Assembly: GCF_017876535.1 (NCBI RefSeq)
Contig: NZ_JAGIOF010000001.1
Location: forward strand, 930,001 to 994,000
DNA length: 64,000 nucleotides
Direction: 5' to 3'
From: Paeniglutamicibacter kerguelensis
GTDB lineage: Bacteria > Actinomycetota > Actinomycetes > Actinomycetales > Micrococcaceae
Shown: one piece after another, positions 27,915 to 34,840 of the stretch
Layout: each line of letters begins with the position of its first letter
How positions within the stretch are numbered: position 1 is the first letter of the stretch
Program-made: the position numbers and the translations under genes
Notes under the pieces: model-generated
The model's input: only the letters and a program-made list of their open reading frames with translations
What the model was told of the DNA's origin: nothing
Database searches by the model: none

Positions 27915-27987
27915 CGAACGGTTGCGCAGGTCCTTGGGGGTTACCTGCGAACGGTTGCGCAGGTACTGGGGGGTTACCTGCGCAACG
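27915..27987 (+). repeat. two 33-bp direct repeats with internal inverted repeats
   Basis: The unit CGAACGGTTGCGCAGGT... TTACCTG occurs at 27915-27947 and 27948-27980 with few differences. The second copy runs into CGCAAC so that GTTGCGCAGGTA and TACCTGCGCAAC form a 12-bp inverted repeat. It lies about 150 bases before a run of small phage-type genes and could be an operator or an iteron-like site. Confidence 0.75.
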
Positions 27988-28039
27988 GCAACCATACCAG
28001 TGTTCTCAGGTGCCAATGAATGTCCCTACTTCGAGATCG

Positions 28040-28076
28040 AAGCCCCCACCCTTTCCGCGAGGGAGGTGCGGGGCTT
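28040..28076 (+). terminator. hairpin upstream of the small-gene cluster
   Basis: AAGCCCCCACC pairs with GGTGCGGGGCTTT with one mismatch over a 14-base loop. It resembles the other CCCCACCC hairpins nearby. Confidence 0.55.
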
Positions 28077-28134
28077 TACCTTAGTTGCGAACTGCAATGT
28101 TAGCGTATGTACTAATTACAGAAAGGAGGTACGG

Positions 28135-28266
28135 ATGTCACAATATCGGGAACTTCTAGACGGGCTAACCGGAGTGATCGCATCACTCGCACTGCTCGTC
28201 GGAGCCTACGCCCAACTGGTCGAGGCCAAACAGCCAGACCGGAAGCGAAAGCAGAAAAAGAAGTAG
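28135..28266 (+). CDS. small phage-type protein, 43 aa
   Basis: MSQYRELLDGLTGVIASLALLV is followed by a Lys/Arg tail (KQPDRKRKQKKK): one short hydrophobic helix and a very basic end. The ribosome site GAAAGGAGGT at 28121-28130 is near perfect, which is the main evidence. First of four small genes read in the same direction. Function unknown. Confidence 0.65.
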   Translation: MSQYRELLDGLTGVIASLALLVGAYAQLVEAKQPDRKRKQKKK

Positions 28267-28334
28267 AGCCGGTTCCCGCCTAAACCAAGTAGGCGGGAAC
28301 CGGCCCACCCCATAATTATGACACCAACATCATC

Positions 28335-28487
28335 ATGAAGATCAACAAAACAACAGTCGCCATCGTAGTGATGGCACTAGTGGTATTTTTCCTTCCACTG
28401 CCGACCATTCCCCGATTCATCCTCGCCTGCGTGGCGCTCGGGGTTGCCATCCGATACTTGATCAAAGCGCGCAAGGAGTCACAGTGA
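28335..28487 (+). CDS. small membrane protein, 50 aa
   Basis: MKINKTTVAIVVMALVVFF followed by a Pro-containing turn (LPLPTIPRF) and a second hydrophobic stretch, ending in a basic KARKESQ tail. Two short TM helices. Its stop overlaps the GTG start of the next gene by 4 bases (GTGA), which argues that both are real and co-translated. No strong ribosome site is visible upstream. Confidence 0.6.
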   Translation: MKINKTTVAIVVMALVVFFLPLPTIPRFILACVALGVAIRYLIKARKESQ

Positions 28488-28699
28488 CCGTTCGCTATCT
28501 AGCCATTGCGGGCATCGCCACTCGCGTGGGAGTCTCGCCCAATACGATCAAGAAGTATGCCGATGACGGACGACTGCCTGAGCCTGATGCCATTACCGGC
28601 GACGGGCCCAAGAGCGTCCGCGGCTGGCTTCCCGAAACGATCGATGCTTGGAACGCCAGCCGCCCCGGCCGCGGGCGGAAAGCGGTGAACGACCAATGA
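28484..28699 (+). CDS. helix-turn-helix DNA-binding protein (excisionase/AlpA type)
   Basis: 71 residues with a MerR/Xis-like winged HTH: YLAIAGIATRVGVSPNTIKKYADDGRLPEPDA, then a small wing and a WLPETIDAWNASRPGRG recognition tail. Proteins of this kind act as excisionases or phage repressors. GTG start coupled to the gene before it; its TGA overlaps the ATG of the gene after it. Confidence 0.78.
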   Translation: MTVRYLAIAGIATRVGVSPNTIKKYADDGRLPEPDAITGDGPKSVRGWLPETIDAWNASRPGRGRKAVNDQ

Positions 28700-28887
28700 G
28701 CGTACTCGACCAGATCCGCGAGGCCGCCGACGCTAAAGGCGAGGCACAGGCCGCTCTTGACGAGCGGTCCGAGGCGCTGAACGGGCTTGTGCGCGAAGCC
28801 TGTGCGCAGGGCCTAACGGCCGTGCGGATCGCCGAAGCAAGCGGACTGTCGAAGCCGCGGATCTATCAGATTCGGGATCACCGCTAG
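28696..28887 (+). CDS. small helix-turn-helix protein
   Basis: 63 residues. A charged helical first half (DQIREAADAKGEAQAALDER) and a C-terminal HTH: ACAQGLTAVRIAEASGLSKPRIYQI. The ATGA overlap with the upstream HTH gene fixes the start at 28696. Such small HTH proteins are typical of actinophage regulatory or end-of-genome regions. DNA target unknown. Confidence 0.72.
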   Translation: MSVLDQIREAADAKGEAQAALDERSEALNGLVREACAQGLTAVRIAEASGLSKPRIYQIRDHR

Positions 28888-28908
28888 CCCGCGGGTCCTC
28901 CTGAACAC

Positions 28909-28952
28909 AAAATAGCCCCACCCTTTCCTTTCGGATCGGGTGGTGCTATTTT
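28909..28952. terminator. bidirectional terminator
   Basis: AAAATAGCCCCACCC pairs with GGGTGGTGCTATTTT (one mismatch) around TTTCCTTTCGGATC. It separates the rightward small-gene cluster from the leftward lysis cassette and serves both. Confidence 0.9.
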
Positions 28953-28957
28953 GCTGT

Positions 28958-29323
28958 CTATTCGGTGGCGCGCTGTGCGTAGCGTTCGGGGGCGGCCCGC
29001 GTGGGCTCGTGATCACCACTGTGAACAGTGCTGTCATCGGTGTCATCCTGTGTAATTGCCTCGTGGCGGCCCTGTGCGTAGACAGGTGCCTTGGCGGAGC
29101 CGAGCACTGCACGGGTCAGCCAGTCGGGCAGCTTGGGTTCCAGCCAGCGCCAGAGCGCGTACCAGGCGCCGATGATGAACGCGCTGATGACTGGCACGGC
29201 AAGGTCACCGTAGGCCAGCAGGTCGGCACGCAGCGGCTTCAGCACCGGTGCGACACCGAGCAGACACACAATGAAGCTGCCCCACATTGCCGGGGCGATC
29301 GTTCGAAGAATCGAGATGAGCAT
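28958..29323 (-). CDS. putative phage holin
   Basis: 121 residues. Hydrophobic helices lie at about 8-28 and 38-60 (PVISAFIIGAWYALWRWLEP), followed by a polar, charged tail. Size, membrane topology and place directly after the endolysin gene fit a holin that forms the lysis pore. AGGAGA precedes the ATG at 29323. Holins share little sequence, so the call rests on context. Confidence 0.6.
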   Translation of the reverse strand: MLISILRTIAPAMWGSFIVCLLGVAPVLKPLRADLLAYGDLAVPVISAFIIGAWYALWRWLEPKLPDWLTRAVLGSAKAPVYAQGRHEAITQDDTDDSTVHSGDHEPTRAAPERYAQRATE

Positions 29324-29332
29324 GTGTGTCTC

Positions 29333-30110
29333 CTACTTCTTGAAGTACTGGGCTTGGTGGTTGAGCCATCCGATTTCGCCGCGGATGGTCTTGGCCTCGC
29401 GCTTCCCGTCGATGTACGCCTTGGACGGCAGGAACCCGTTGGCCACAAGCAGGGCTTGCAGGGCGCGAACGAGGACCGTGCCGAAGACCGGCTTCTTCCC
29501 GCGGTCGGCTTCGATGGTGCCCTTGTAATAGCCGAGCTTCTTGAGCCACCGCTGGAGGTTCGTGGTCAGCGACTTGTCCTTGTAGCCTTCGCGGCGCATG
29601 ATTTCGCGCCATGCCTGGTCGCTGGCGAGGGTGTGGGAGTCGGTGGCCTTGAGCTTGCTGTTGGGCCACGACTTCGCCGGGGGTTGCGACCTGGGGATTC
29701 GGCTTGCTGGCGCCGGCCGGCTTCACGTCGCTGCCGATCTTCCATGCCCCGGCTGCCGAAGCCGCGGCCGTGTGGCGGATGCGCACGTGGAGGTGGGCGG
29801 TGTGGCCATTCGGGCCGGTGTACGGCTGCCAGCCCGCGGCGTGGGTCCAGATGCGGCGGTTCCAGATGACGTAGGCGACCCGGGGTTCACCGACGATGGT
29901 GGCCAGCAGCTCGTCGACGTCGATGCCGTCCTTGTCGAAGTCGAGAGCGCGGACCACGCCGCCGTCCGCATAGTCCGGGTTGTGGTCGGACGGTCGGGCC
30001 TGGTGGGACGGGTCGCCGATCCAGCCGTCGGAATCCCTGTCGCGGTCCGGCCAGCGTTTGTTGACCTGGCCGCGTAGGCGCATCAGGGATGGGGCAAGGT
30101 GATAGGCCAT
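29333..30110 (-). pseudogene. phage endolysin (M15-type peptidase plus C-terminal domain), frameshifted
   Basis: It would cleave peptidoglycan peptides at host lysis. The N-terminal domain carries PSDHNPDYADGGVVRALDFD and GHTAHLHVRIRH, the zinc-site pattern of M15/VanY-like lysins. After SKPNPQVATP the frame is wrong; a one-base shift at the C-run near 29688 restores PAKSWPNSKLKATDSHTLAS, SDQAWREIMRREGYKD and the C-terminal domain ending QAQYFKK. Start ATG 30110 with GGGAGG upstream. Genuine decay or a base-call error cannot be separated here. Confidence 0.82.
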
Positions 30111-30200
30111 GGGTGCCTCCCGGGCATGAAAAAGCCAGCGCGTTGGCACTGGCTTGGGGCTATGGGGTGGATTGGTTTTCGGATCATTCGGGGGAAACGG

Positions 30201-30231
30201 GTGTGCCCGCCACGGATTGTGGCGGGCACAC
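30201..30231 (-). terminator. hairpin between tail-spike and endolysin genes
   Basis: GTGTGCCCGCCAC and GTGGCGGGCACAC form a perfect 13-bp stem with loop GGATT. It lies just beyond the stop of the tail-spike gene. Confidence 0.75.
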
Positions 30232-30254
30232 AGGGGAGTCGGCCAGTCCGGGTG

Positions 30255-31345
30255 TCAGCCAACCGCCACAAGGGAGCCGTTGCCGTTGATGCGGACATAC
30301 GAGCCGGCGCCCCAGGTTCCAACGACCCGGTTGGTGGCGTTGGCGACCATGCCGATGGCGGTCGTGTCGGCGCACCCGGAACCGATGCGCACGCCGTTGG
30401 CCATCGTGGCGTAGCGGGAGCCGTTCTTGCCGATGGTGAAGCCCGTCGCGGTGATCCGGTCGTGGTCGATGTAGAGCCCCTCGTCGCGGCAGTCGTCAAC
30501 GACGATGCCGGTCAGCGTGTTGTTCGGCTGTCCCACATAGACGCCCTTGGCGTTGTCCTGCGACTCGAAGCCGCTGACCACGCCGTAGCTGGATAACCAG
30601 TTGAGCCCCCAGCCGTCGCAGTAGAACGCCTTGGAGTTGGCCATCTTCACGTTTGCGGTGTCGATCTTGAAGCCGTCCCCGGTGACCGTGCCTGCGTGCA
30701 CGTTGGAGATGAACCCATCCGAGGACGACTGGACCCAGATGCCGTGCCCGCCGATTTCGCGCAGCTGCACCCGGTCGATCATCCAACCGCGCTGGGCGGC
30801 GGTGCTCGTGCAGAAGAGCACGATGCCGTGCCGGTTCACGCCGCTGGTGAAAGCGCGGATGTAGACGTCTTGGATGGTGTGGTAGCTGTCGGGGTTGCTC
30901 GGCGGGTACTTGGACACGTCGGCGTTCGTGCTGCCGGTCATGTTGAAGTAGATCCCGGCGCTGGTTCCGCCGGAGGAATAGTTGCCGTTCAACCACACTT
31001 TTCGACCATCACCATGTGGTCCCCGGCCGAGGCCAGCATGATCATGCCCGCCGCGGTGCAGTTCACGGCGCGCAGTTCGGTGAGCCAGCCGGCGCCGGTC
31101 AGCCGCACGCCGGAACGCATCAGGATCGGGCTGGTGATGTTGAACCGGCCACCGGTCAGGCGCACCGTGCCCAGTTGGGCCGCGCCTGCCGGTGAGGTGT
31201 CGTTGCGCGCCTGCAGGGCGGCGGCAAGATCGATGGCAGCGTTGATGACGGCCCCGTCGTTCGTGCCGGTTGCCACGAGAACGTAGGTTCCCGCGGTGGC
31301 CTTGACCGCCGCGGGTGCGTCTGAAGAGATGACGATAACTTCCAA
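30255..31345 (-). pseudogene. phage tail-spike-like protein with right-handed beta-helix, frameshifted
   Basis: A pectin-lyase-fold appendage protein that would bind or cut host surface sugars. The N-terminal frame (EVIVISSDAPAAVKATAGTY... GVRLTGAGWLTELRAVNC) stops at TGA after VMVEKCG. One added A in GAAAAGTG near 31000 joins it to KVWLNGNYSSGG and a repetitive beta-helix (DGFISNVHAG, GWGLNWLSSYGVVSGFESQDNAKGV) to the end. TTG 31345 has AGGAGG 6 bases upstream. The IS at 31378 lies directly upstream. Confidence 0.78.
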
Positions 31346-31377
31346 TGGGAGCCTCCTGGGCGTAGGTAAAGCCGCCA

Positions 31378-32380
31378 TAGATGGTTGATTCCAAGGGGTC
31401 AGTGGTCATAGGCGGTCAATGAACGCAGCGGATGGGCGCCGATGTTCAGGTTGTGCCAGATCGCCGCGGTCATGGCCAGGAGGCGCTGCAACACCCGCAC
31501 GGTGACCCCGGCGACGGTTCTCCCGCCGTGGGCCTCGAGGCCCGGCTGGCCCTTGAGGGTGTCGTTGATTGACTCGATGACCTGCCGCAATGGCTTGAGG
31601 AACTCCCTGCCCGGCCGGGTGGGCCGGACCAGGACGATTCCGGCCTCGGCGAGGTCTGTCTCGAAGGCCCGACCGAAGTAGTTCTTGTCCGCCAGGATCG
31701 TTTGCCCGGCCCCGATCCTGGCGGGGGTGGAGTCCAGGATCCCGAGCAGGACCTCGCGTTCATCGGGCTTCGCCCCGGTCAGGGCGAAGCCCACCGGCAA
31801 CCCCGGCCAGCGTGCACAAAGGGTGCAGGCGCAGGCCCCGGAACCAGCGGGAGTGCGAGGCGCAGTACCCGGTTTCGGCGAACCCGGCCAGCCCGGAGCG
31901 GTGGACCGTTTCGCGGGAGCGGCCGCATTCGACCGGTGTCGAGTCGGCCACCTGTGATCCCGTCGGCCCACAACCCGGTGTCCCGGCCCAGGTGTGCGGT
32001 CACGGCCTGCAGGGTTCCGCCCAGGTGCCGCAGGTGCTTGTTGTAGCCGGACTGGCCCGGCAGGTGCGGGAACCATTCGATCAGGTCAACCCGGGCATGG
32101 CGCAGCCACCGGCGTTCCGGGGTGTAGCCGGGCAGGGCCTGCAGCACGGTCACGATGACCAGTTCCGCGTCGGTGATCAGCGGTTGCAAACCGACCTCCG
32201 GCCGCCACGGGGCCGCGTCCGGATTGGCCTTCAAAAAGTCGTCCGTCGAGGAGTACAGTGCTGTTGCCAAGGGTGTCCAGGTCGTTGTCCATCAGAACTC
32301 TCCAGGTTCGAATGTTGGGTATTACACCTCGATTCTGGACACCCTTGCCTGCATAGTCACCCCTTGGAATCAATCATCTA
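31378..32380 (-). mobile_element. IS982-family insertion sequence, about 1003 bp
   Basis: The ends are 22-bp inverted repeats: TAGATGGTTGATTCCAAGGG at 31378 and, on the other strand from 32380, TAGATGATTGATTCCAAGGG; both continue with GT and there is one mismatch. Length and the transposase type fit IS982. I see no target duplication in the flanking bases. It sits within the prophage remnant, next to the tail-spike gene. Confidence 0.85.
31399..32292 (-). pseudogene. IS982-family DDE transposase with three frameshifts
   Basis: ATG 32292 (GGAGAG upstream) reads MDNDLDTL, then must shift to LATALYSSTDDFLKANPDAA. A second shift near 31948 leads to VADSTPVECGRSRETV (the DDE Asp region) and a third near 31800 to PVGFALTGAKPDERE, ILADKNYFGR and QVIESINDTLKGQ, ending SLTAYDH. 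Each lesion is a single base in a short run. The element cannot encode an intact transposase as read. Confidence 0.85.
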
Positions 32381-32413
32381 GGTGGGGCGGCTTGAGCGAG
32401 TTAGATTGGATTG

Positions 32414-32608
32414 ATGGACTACATATTCACTTTTCGTGGCGGCCCGCGTGACGACGAAAAGACATTGCTGGACGTCAGTGTCTTCCCGATGCACCTGCCC
32501 GGTGGTCGGTATGTCTGGAACGGGTTGTCGCACGCGCTTCCCTACGACGTGACTAAACTGTTCCCCGAACCGCATCATGCGACCGCCGTATGGAAGCCGA
32601 ACAAATAA
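32414..32608 (+). CDS. hypothetical protein, 64 aa
   Basis: MDYIFTFRGGPRDDEKTLLDV followed by a Pro/His-rich second half ending VWKPNK. It is a compact, mixed-composition protein that looks real, but it has only a weak ribosome site and lies on the opposite strand to its phage neighbours, 34 bases beyond the IS end. No family recognised. Confidence 0.45.
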   Translation: MDYIFTFRGGPRDDEKTLLDVSVFPMHLPGGRYVWNGLSHALPYDVTKLFPEPHHATAVWKPNK

Positions 32609-32613
32609 TGCAG

Positions 32614-32910
32614 TCAGAGGTTGCGGCGCTGTTCGCGGAAGACGGTCCAGCCGATGCGCCAGACTGAGGCGATCAGCAGGACGTTGAGCGCGAGGCAGAC
32701 GTGGGCGCGGCCGGGGAACTCCGGGAAGAAGCTGCTCGCGGTCGCCAGGGCGGTGATCGCGGACTGGGTGGCCAGTAGCCCCATGAGTGCGCGCCCGGCC
32801 GCGTGCCGGCGCCACACGCCCCGGGTGAGGACGTGCCAGCCGATCATCACGCCCAGCGTGGACAGGCAAGCGGACAGGACTAGGATCCCGGTCAGCGGTT
32901 GGATGGTCAT
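32614..32910 (-). CDS. phage-type membrane protein (holin-like)
   Basis: 98 residues with three hydrophobic segments (ILVLSACLSTLGVMIGWHV; ALMGLLATQSAITALATAS; AHVCLALNVLLIASVWRIG) and a basic end. It overlaps the next upstream gene by 4 bases (ATGA). It belongs to a set of three overlapping small genes, as in actinophage genomes near the lysis region. Function unproven. Confidence 0.68.
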   Translation of the reverse strand: MTIQPLTGILVLSACLSTLGVMIGWHVLTRGVWRRHAAGRALMGLLATQSAITALATASSFFPEFPGRAHVCLALNVLLIASVWRIGWTVFREQRRNL

Positions 32911-33110
32911 AGCGGCCTGTCCCGAAACGCCTTGGTCAGGCTCTCGCTGAAGTGGTTGCGGTGGTTGATCCGCTCAAGCTGCACGGATTGCTCCCGGGCT
33001 TCGGCGAAACGGTCAAGCGCGGCCTTGTGGTGCACGCTGGCTTCGATCTTTGCGGCCAGCGCCTCGGTGCTGTCGTCTTGCGAGGGGCAGAATCGGCGGA
33101 ACCATTTCAT
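32907..33110 (-). CDS. small phage protein, 67 aa, soluble
   Basis: MKWFRRFCPSQDDSTEALAAK followed by a charged helix (HHKAALDRFAEAREQSVQLERI). It resembles short helical actinophage proteins that sit beside membrane proteins. It overlaps both neighbours by 4 bases, which supports translation. Function unknown. Confidence 0.65.
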   Translation of the reverse strand: MKWFRRFCPSQDDSTEALAAKIEASVHHKAALDRFAEAREQSVQLERINHRNHFSESLTKAFRDRPL

Positions 33111-33319
33111 GTCCCGTCACCGTCCCGCGCCGCGCCCATCACCTTGATGACGGACTCGCCGACCATGGTTTGCTTCTCGATGGTGCGGGCTTGGACGGCG
33201 TTGGTTTCCTTCAGCGTTTCCGCTGCGTCCCGCCAATGCTCCTTCGCTCTCACCATCACGTCGTAGATGCTCTTCGGAACGAGCTGGCTGGTGAGGATCA
33301 GCCAGATCGCCAGCATCAA
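33107..33319 (-). CDS. small phage membrane protein, probably N-terminally truncated
   Basis: About 69-70 residues: one TM helix (MLAIWLILTSQLVPKSIYDVM) and a charged helical tail ending ARDGDGT. The same frame continues upstream as ALGGLTPYGLL to a TGA at about 33353 that ends the HNH remnant, and no normal start lies between. ATG 33316 or TTG 33319 must be used, without a ribosome site. The gene seems to have lost its 5-prime end in a deletion. Confidence 0.6.
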   Translation of the reverse strand: MMLAIWLILTSQLVPKSIYDVMVRAKEHWRDAAETLKETNAVQARTIEKQTMVGESVIKVMGAARDGDGT

Positions 33320-33350
33320 CAGGCCGTAGGGGGTCAGGCCGCCGAGAGCC

Positions 33351-33509
33351 TGTCAGGGGAGGTCTGCGGTGTAGGCCATGGGGTCGTTGTAGTGCAGGGT
33401 GTAGTCGATTGGTTTGCCGCACTATGCGCAGGGGGAGTTGTTCGCGCTTGAGGCGTGCTTGCTTGCGTCGGTAGGCGCGATGCCCGCGACCATTGCGATG
33501 GTTGGCCAT
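33351..33509 (-). pseudogene. HNH endonuclease remnant, N-terminal part only
   Basis: ATG 33509 reads MANHRNGRGHRAYRRKQARLKRE. After one frameshift the sequence gives NNSPCA, a TAG where Trp or Tyr is expected, then CGKPIDYTLHYNDPMAYTADLP and TGA. The first half of a phage HNH nuclease (CXXC zinc motif) is clear. The HNH active part itself is missing, and the frame runs straight into the truncated membrane gene. Confidence 0.7.
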
Positions 33510-33615
33510 CACTCTCACTTCCATTACTTCGGCAATAGGTTGCCGGTTTGCCTTGTTTTGGTGTGAGCTCTGTGACTTGATCGCCCGAATCGGCCACATT
33601 TTGCCTGTGACTTAT

Positions 33616-33641
33616 CCCGCCCTCACCAACGTGGGGGCGGG
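33616..33641 (+). terminator. hairpin
   Basis: CCCGCCCTCAC and GTGGGGGCGGG pair with one mismatch over loop CAAC. It lies between the HNH remnant and the 33714 gene. Confidence 0.55.
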
Positions 33642-33713
33642 CTGCCGTCTTCGGCGTGCTGAACTGACCGTTTGGTAGGCTTGACTCTTTGGAAAATCGA
33701 CAAAGGGGAAGTT

Positions 33714-33983
33714 TTGCAAGACATCAAGGAATTCAGTCCAGGCCTCGTTCCATGCGATTCATGTGGCATGTTGCTCCACTATGTTCTGATGCCTTTTGGT
33801 CCGGAGAGTTATGGTGCGCTTGAATGCGATGAGGTCACGTGCCTCAATTCGGAGTGCGGCAACTTCTGGCTCCAGTCTGCTCCCGGGTCGATGTCACTCG
33901 GTGAGCTGGCTGCTCGCGATCAGCAGTACGCAGGAATCAAGGCTCATGTCCGTGCCAAGCATTTGGCGCTGTCTGCCGCTTAG
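33714..33983 (+). CDS. hypothetical protein with two Cys pairs (possible zinc ribbon)
   Basis: 89 residues: MQDIKEFSPGLVPCDSCGML, then VTCLNSECGNFW, then an alpha-helical end (ELAARDQQYAGIKAHVRAKH). CXXC and CX4C suggest metal binding. TTG 33714 is preferred since AAAGGGGA sits 4-5 bases before it; an upstream TTG at 33672 has no site. Phage-type orphan; function unknown. Confidence 0.6.
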   Translation: MQDIKEFSPGLVPCDSCGMLLHYVLMPFGPESYGALECDEVTCLNSECGNFWLQSAPGSMSLGELAARDQQYAGIKAHVRAKHLALSAA

Positions 33984-33996
33984 CGGCTAAGTAGCA

Positions 33997-34024
33997 GGCC
34001 CGACGGTGGAAGGCGCGTCGGGCC
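33997..34024 (+). terminator. terminator-like hairpin after the 33714 gene
   Basis: GGCCCGACG and CGTCGGGCC form a 9-bp stem with a 10-base loop, 13 bases after the stop codon. Confidence 0.65.
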
Positions 34025-34060
34025 ATGGTCTAGCGTCTGCGCGGAGTGGCACGTAGCAAA

Positions 34061-34088
34061 GCCCGCCCTCACGTTGGTGAGGACGGGC
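34061..34088 (-). terminator. terminator-like hairpin after the 34101 gene
   Basis: GCCCGCCCTCAC and GTGAGGACGGGC pair with one mismatch over GTTG, just past the stop of the minus-strand gene; it is followed on the minus strand by TTTGC. Confidence 0.7.
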
Positions 34089-34100
34089 AATGGAAGGATC

Positions 34101-34319
34101 TTAGAACTCGACGAGCTCTAGGGATGCGAATGGGAACATTCGGAATTCGCCGGTCTCTTCAAACTGTACGTAGGCAGTCAGTTCATGCCCCTCGGAAGTT
34201 TTCATGAGGTGGCTGGGCCCTTGGTTGTAGGCCAGTCGACCAATTTCGCCGGTTGCTTTGATGCGCACGTGGCTGTACCTGTTTCGGGTGTTGCCGATGT
34301 CGCTTGGAATTTCTGTCAC
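34101..34319 (-). CDS. hypothetical protein, 72 aa
   Basis: A small beta-rich protein: RYSHVRIKATGEIGRLAYNQ, then TAYVQFEETGEFRMFPFASLE. GTG start at 34319 behind AAGGAGT, a strong site. No family recognised. Its size and the flanking hairpins suit a phage accessory gene. Confidence 0.68.
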   Translation of the reverse strand: MTEIPSDIGNTRNRYSHVRIKATGEIGRLAYNQGPSHLMKTSEGHELTAYVQFEETGEFRMFPFASLELVEF

Positions 34320-34840
34320 GGTAACTCCTTGGGGATGAGGGCGGCTTGTTCTGTACCCATACTGATCTGAGCATGGCCAGAATGTCGAGAGGTGGAAGGC
34401 TCCGGGCCGTGAGTGGGATGCCGCGCCTTGATCGCGCTGTCAGCCTGGCTGTCATCCCTGCCCGGCGGCTCATGTTCCGGTTGGGCTATTCAGTTGTTTC
34501 CTCTGCTTGTGCTTCCGATTTGGCTGAGGCGGTGTCCGGTGGTTGTGTGCCCTTGCTTGCGGTTCGCTTGACGAGTGTTGAAGTGCGTTGCGACTGCAAA
34601 GGTCTTGGGCCGGTTACGCCGGCTAGTCGGGTTCCTGTCGTCGATGAACCATGCGGGTGGGTTTGTTAGAGCGCTACCACCATGCGCGGTGTGGCAGGTC
34701 TGCGGCCGTGGGGAATGTGCAGACCTTGGGGGCGTTGTTCCGGGAGTTGGTCGGCACCTGACTTTGACCACGTTAACGAAGTAAAGCCGCCAACCTTTCG
34801 GCTGGGCCTATAGGCCTTTGCGCCATTCCTGGCGCTCACC
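34320..34840. other. region without a supported gene
   Basis: About 520 bases, with one open frame (34346-34669, plus) that has no ribosome site and no protein-like pattern. The last 80 bases read in frame with the next gene as VNEVKPPTFRLGL, a TAG, then AFAPFLALT, apparently the lost start of its signal peptide. No repeat seen. Confidence 0.4.

Noticed and set aside
27915..27987. possible CRISPR array
   Set aside because: Only two repeat units, directly adjacent and without spacers, and no cas gene in the window.
34346..34669. 107-codon frame on the plus strand
   Set aside because: No ribosome site and no coherent hydrophobic or charged pattern; likely spacer.
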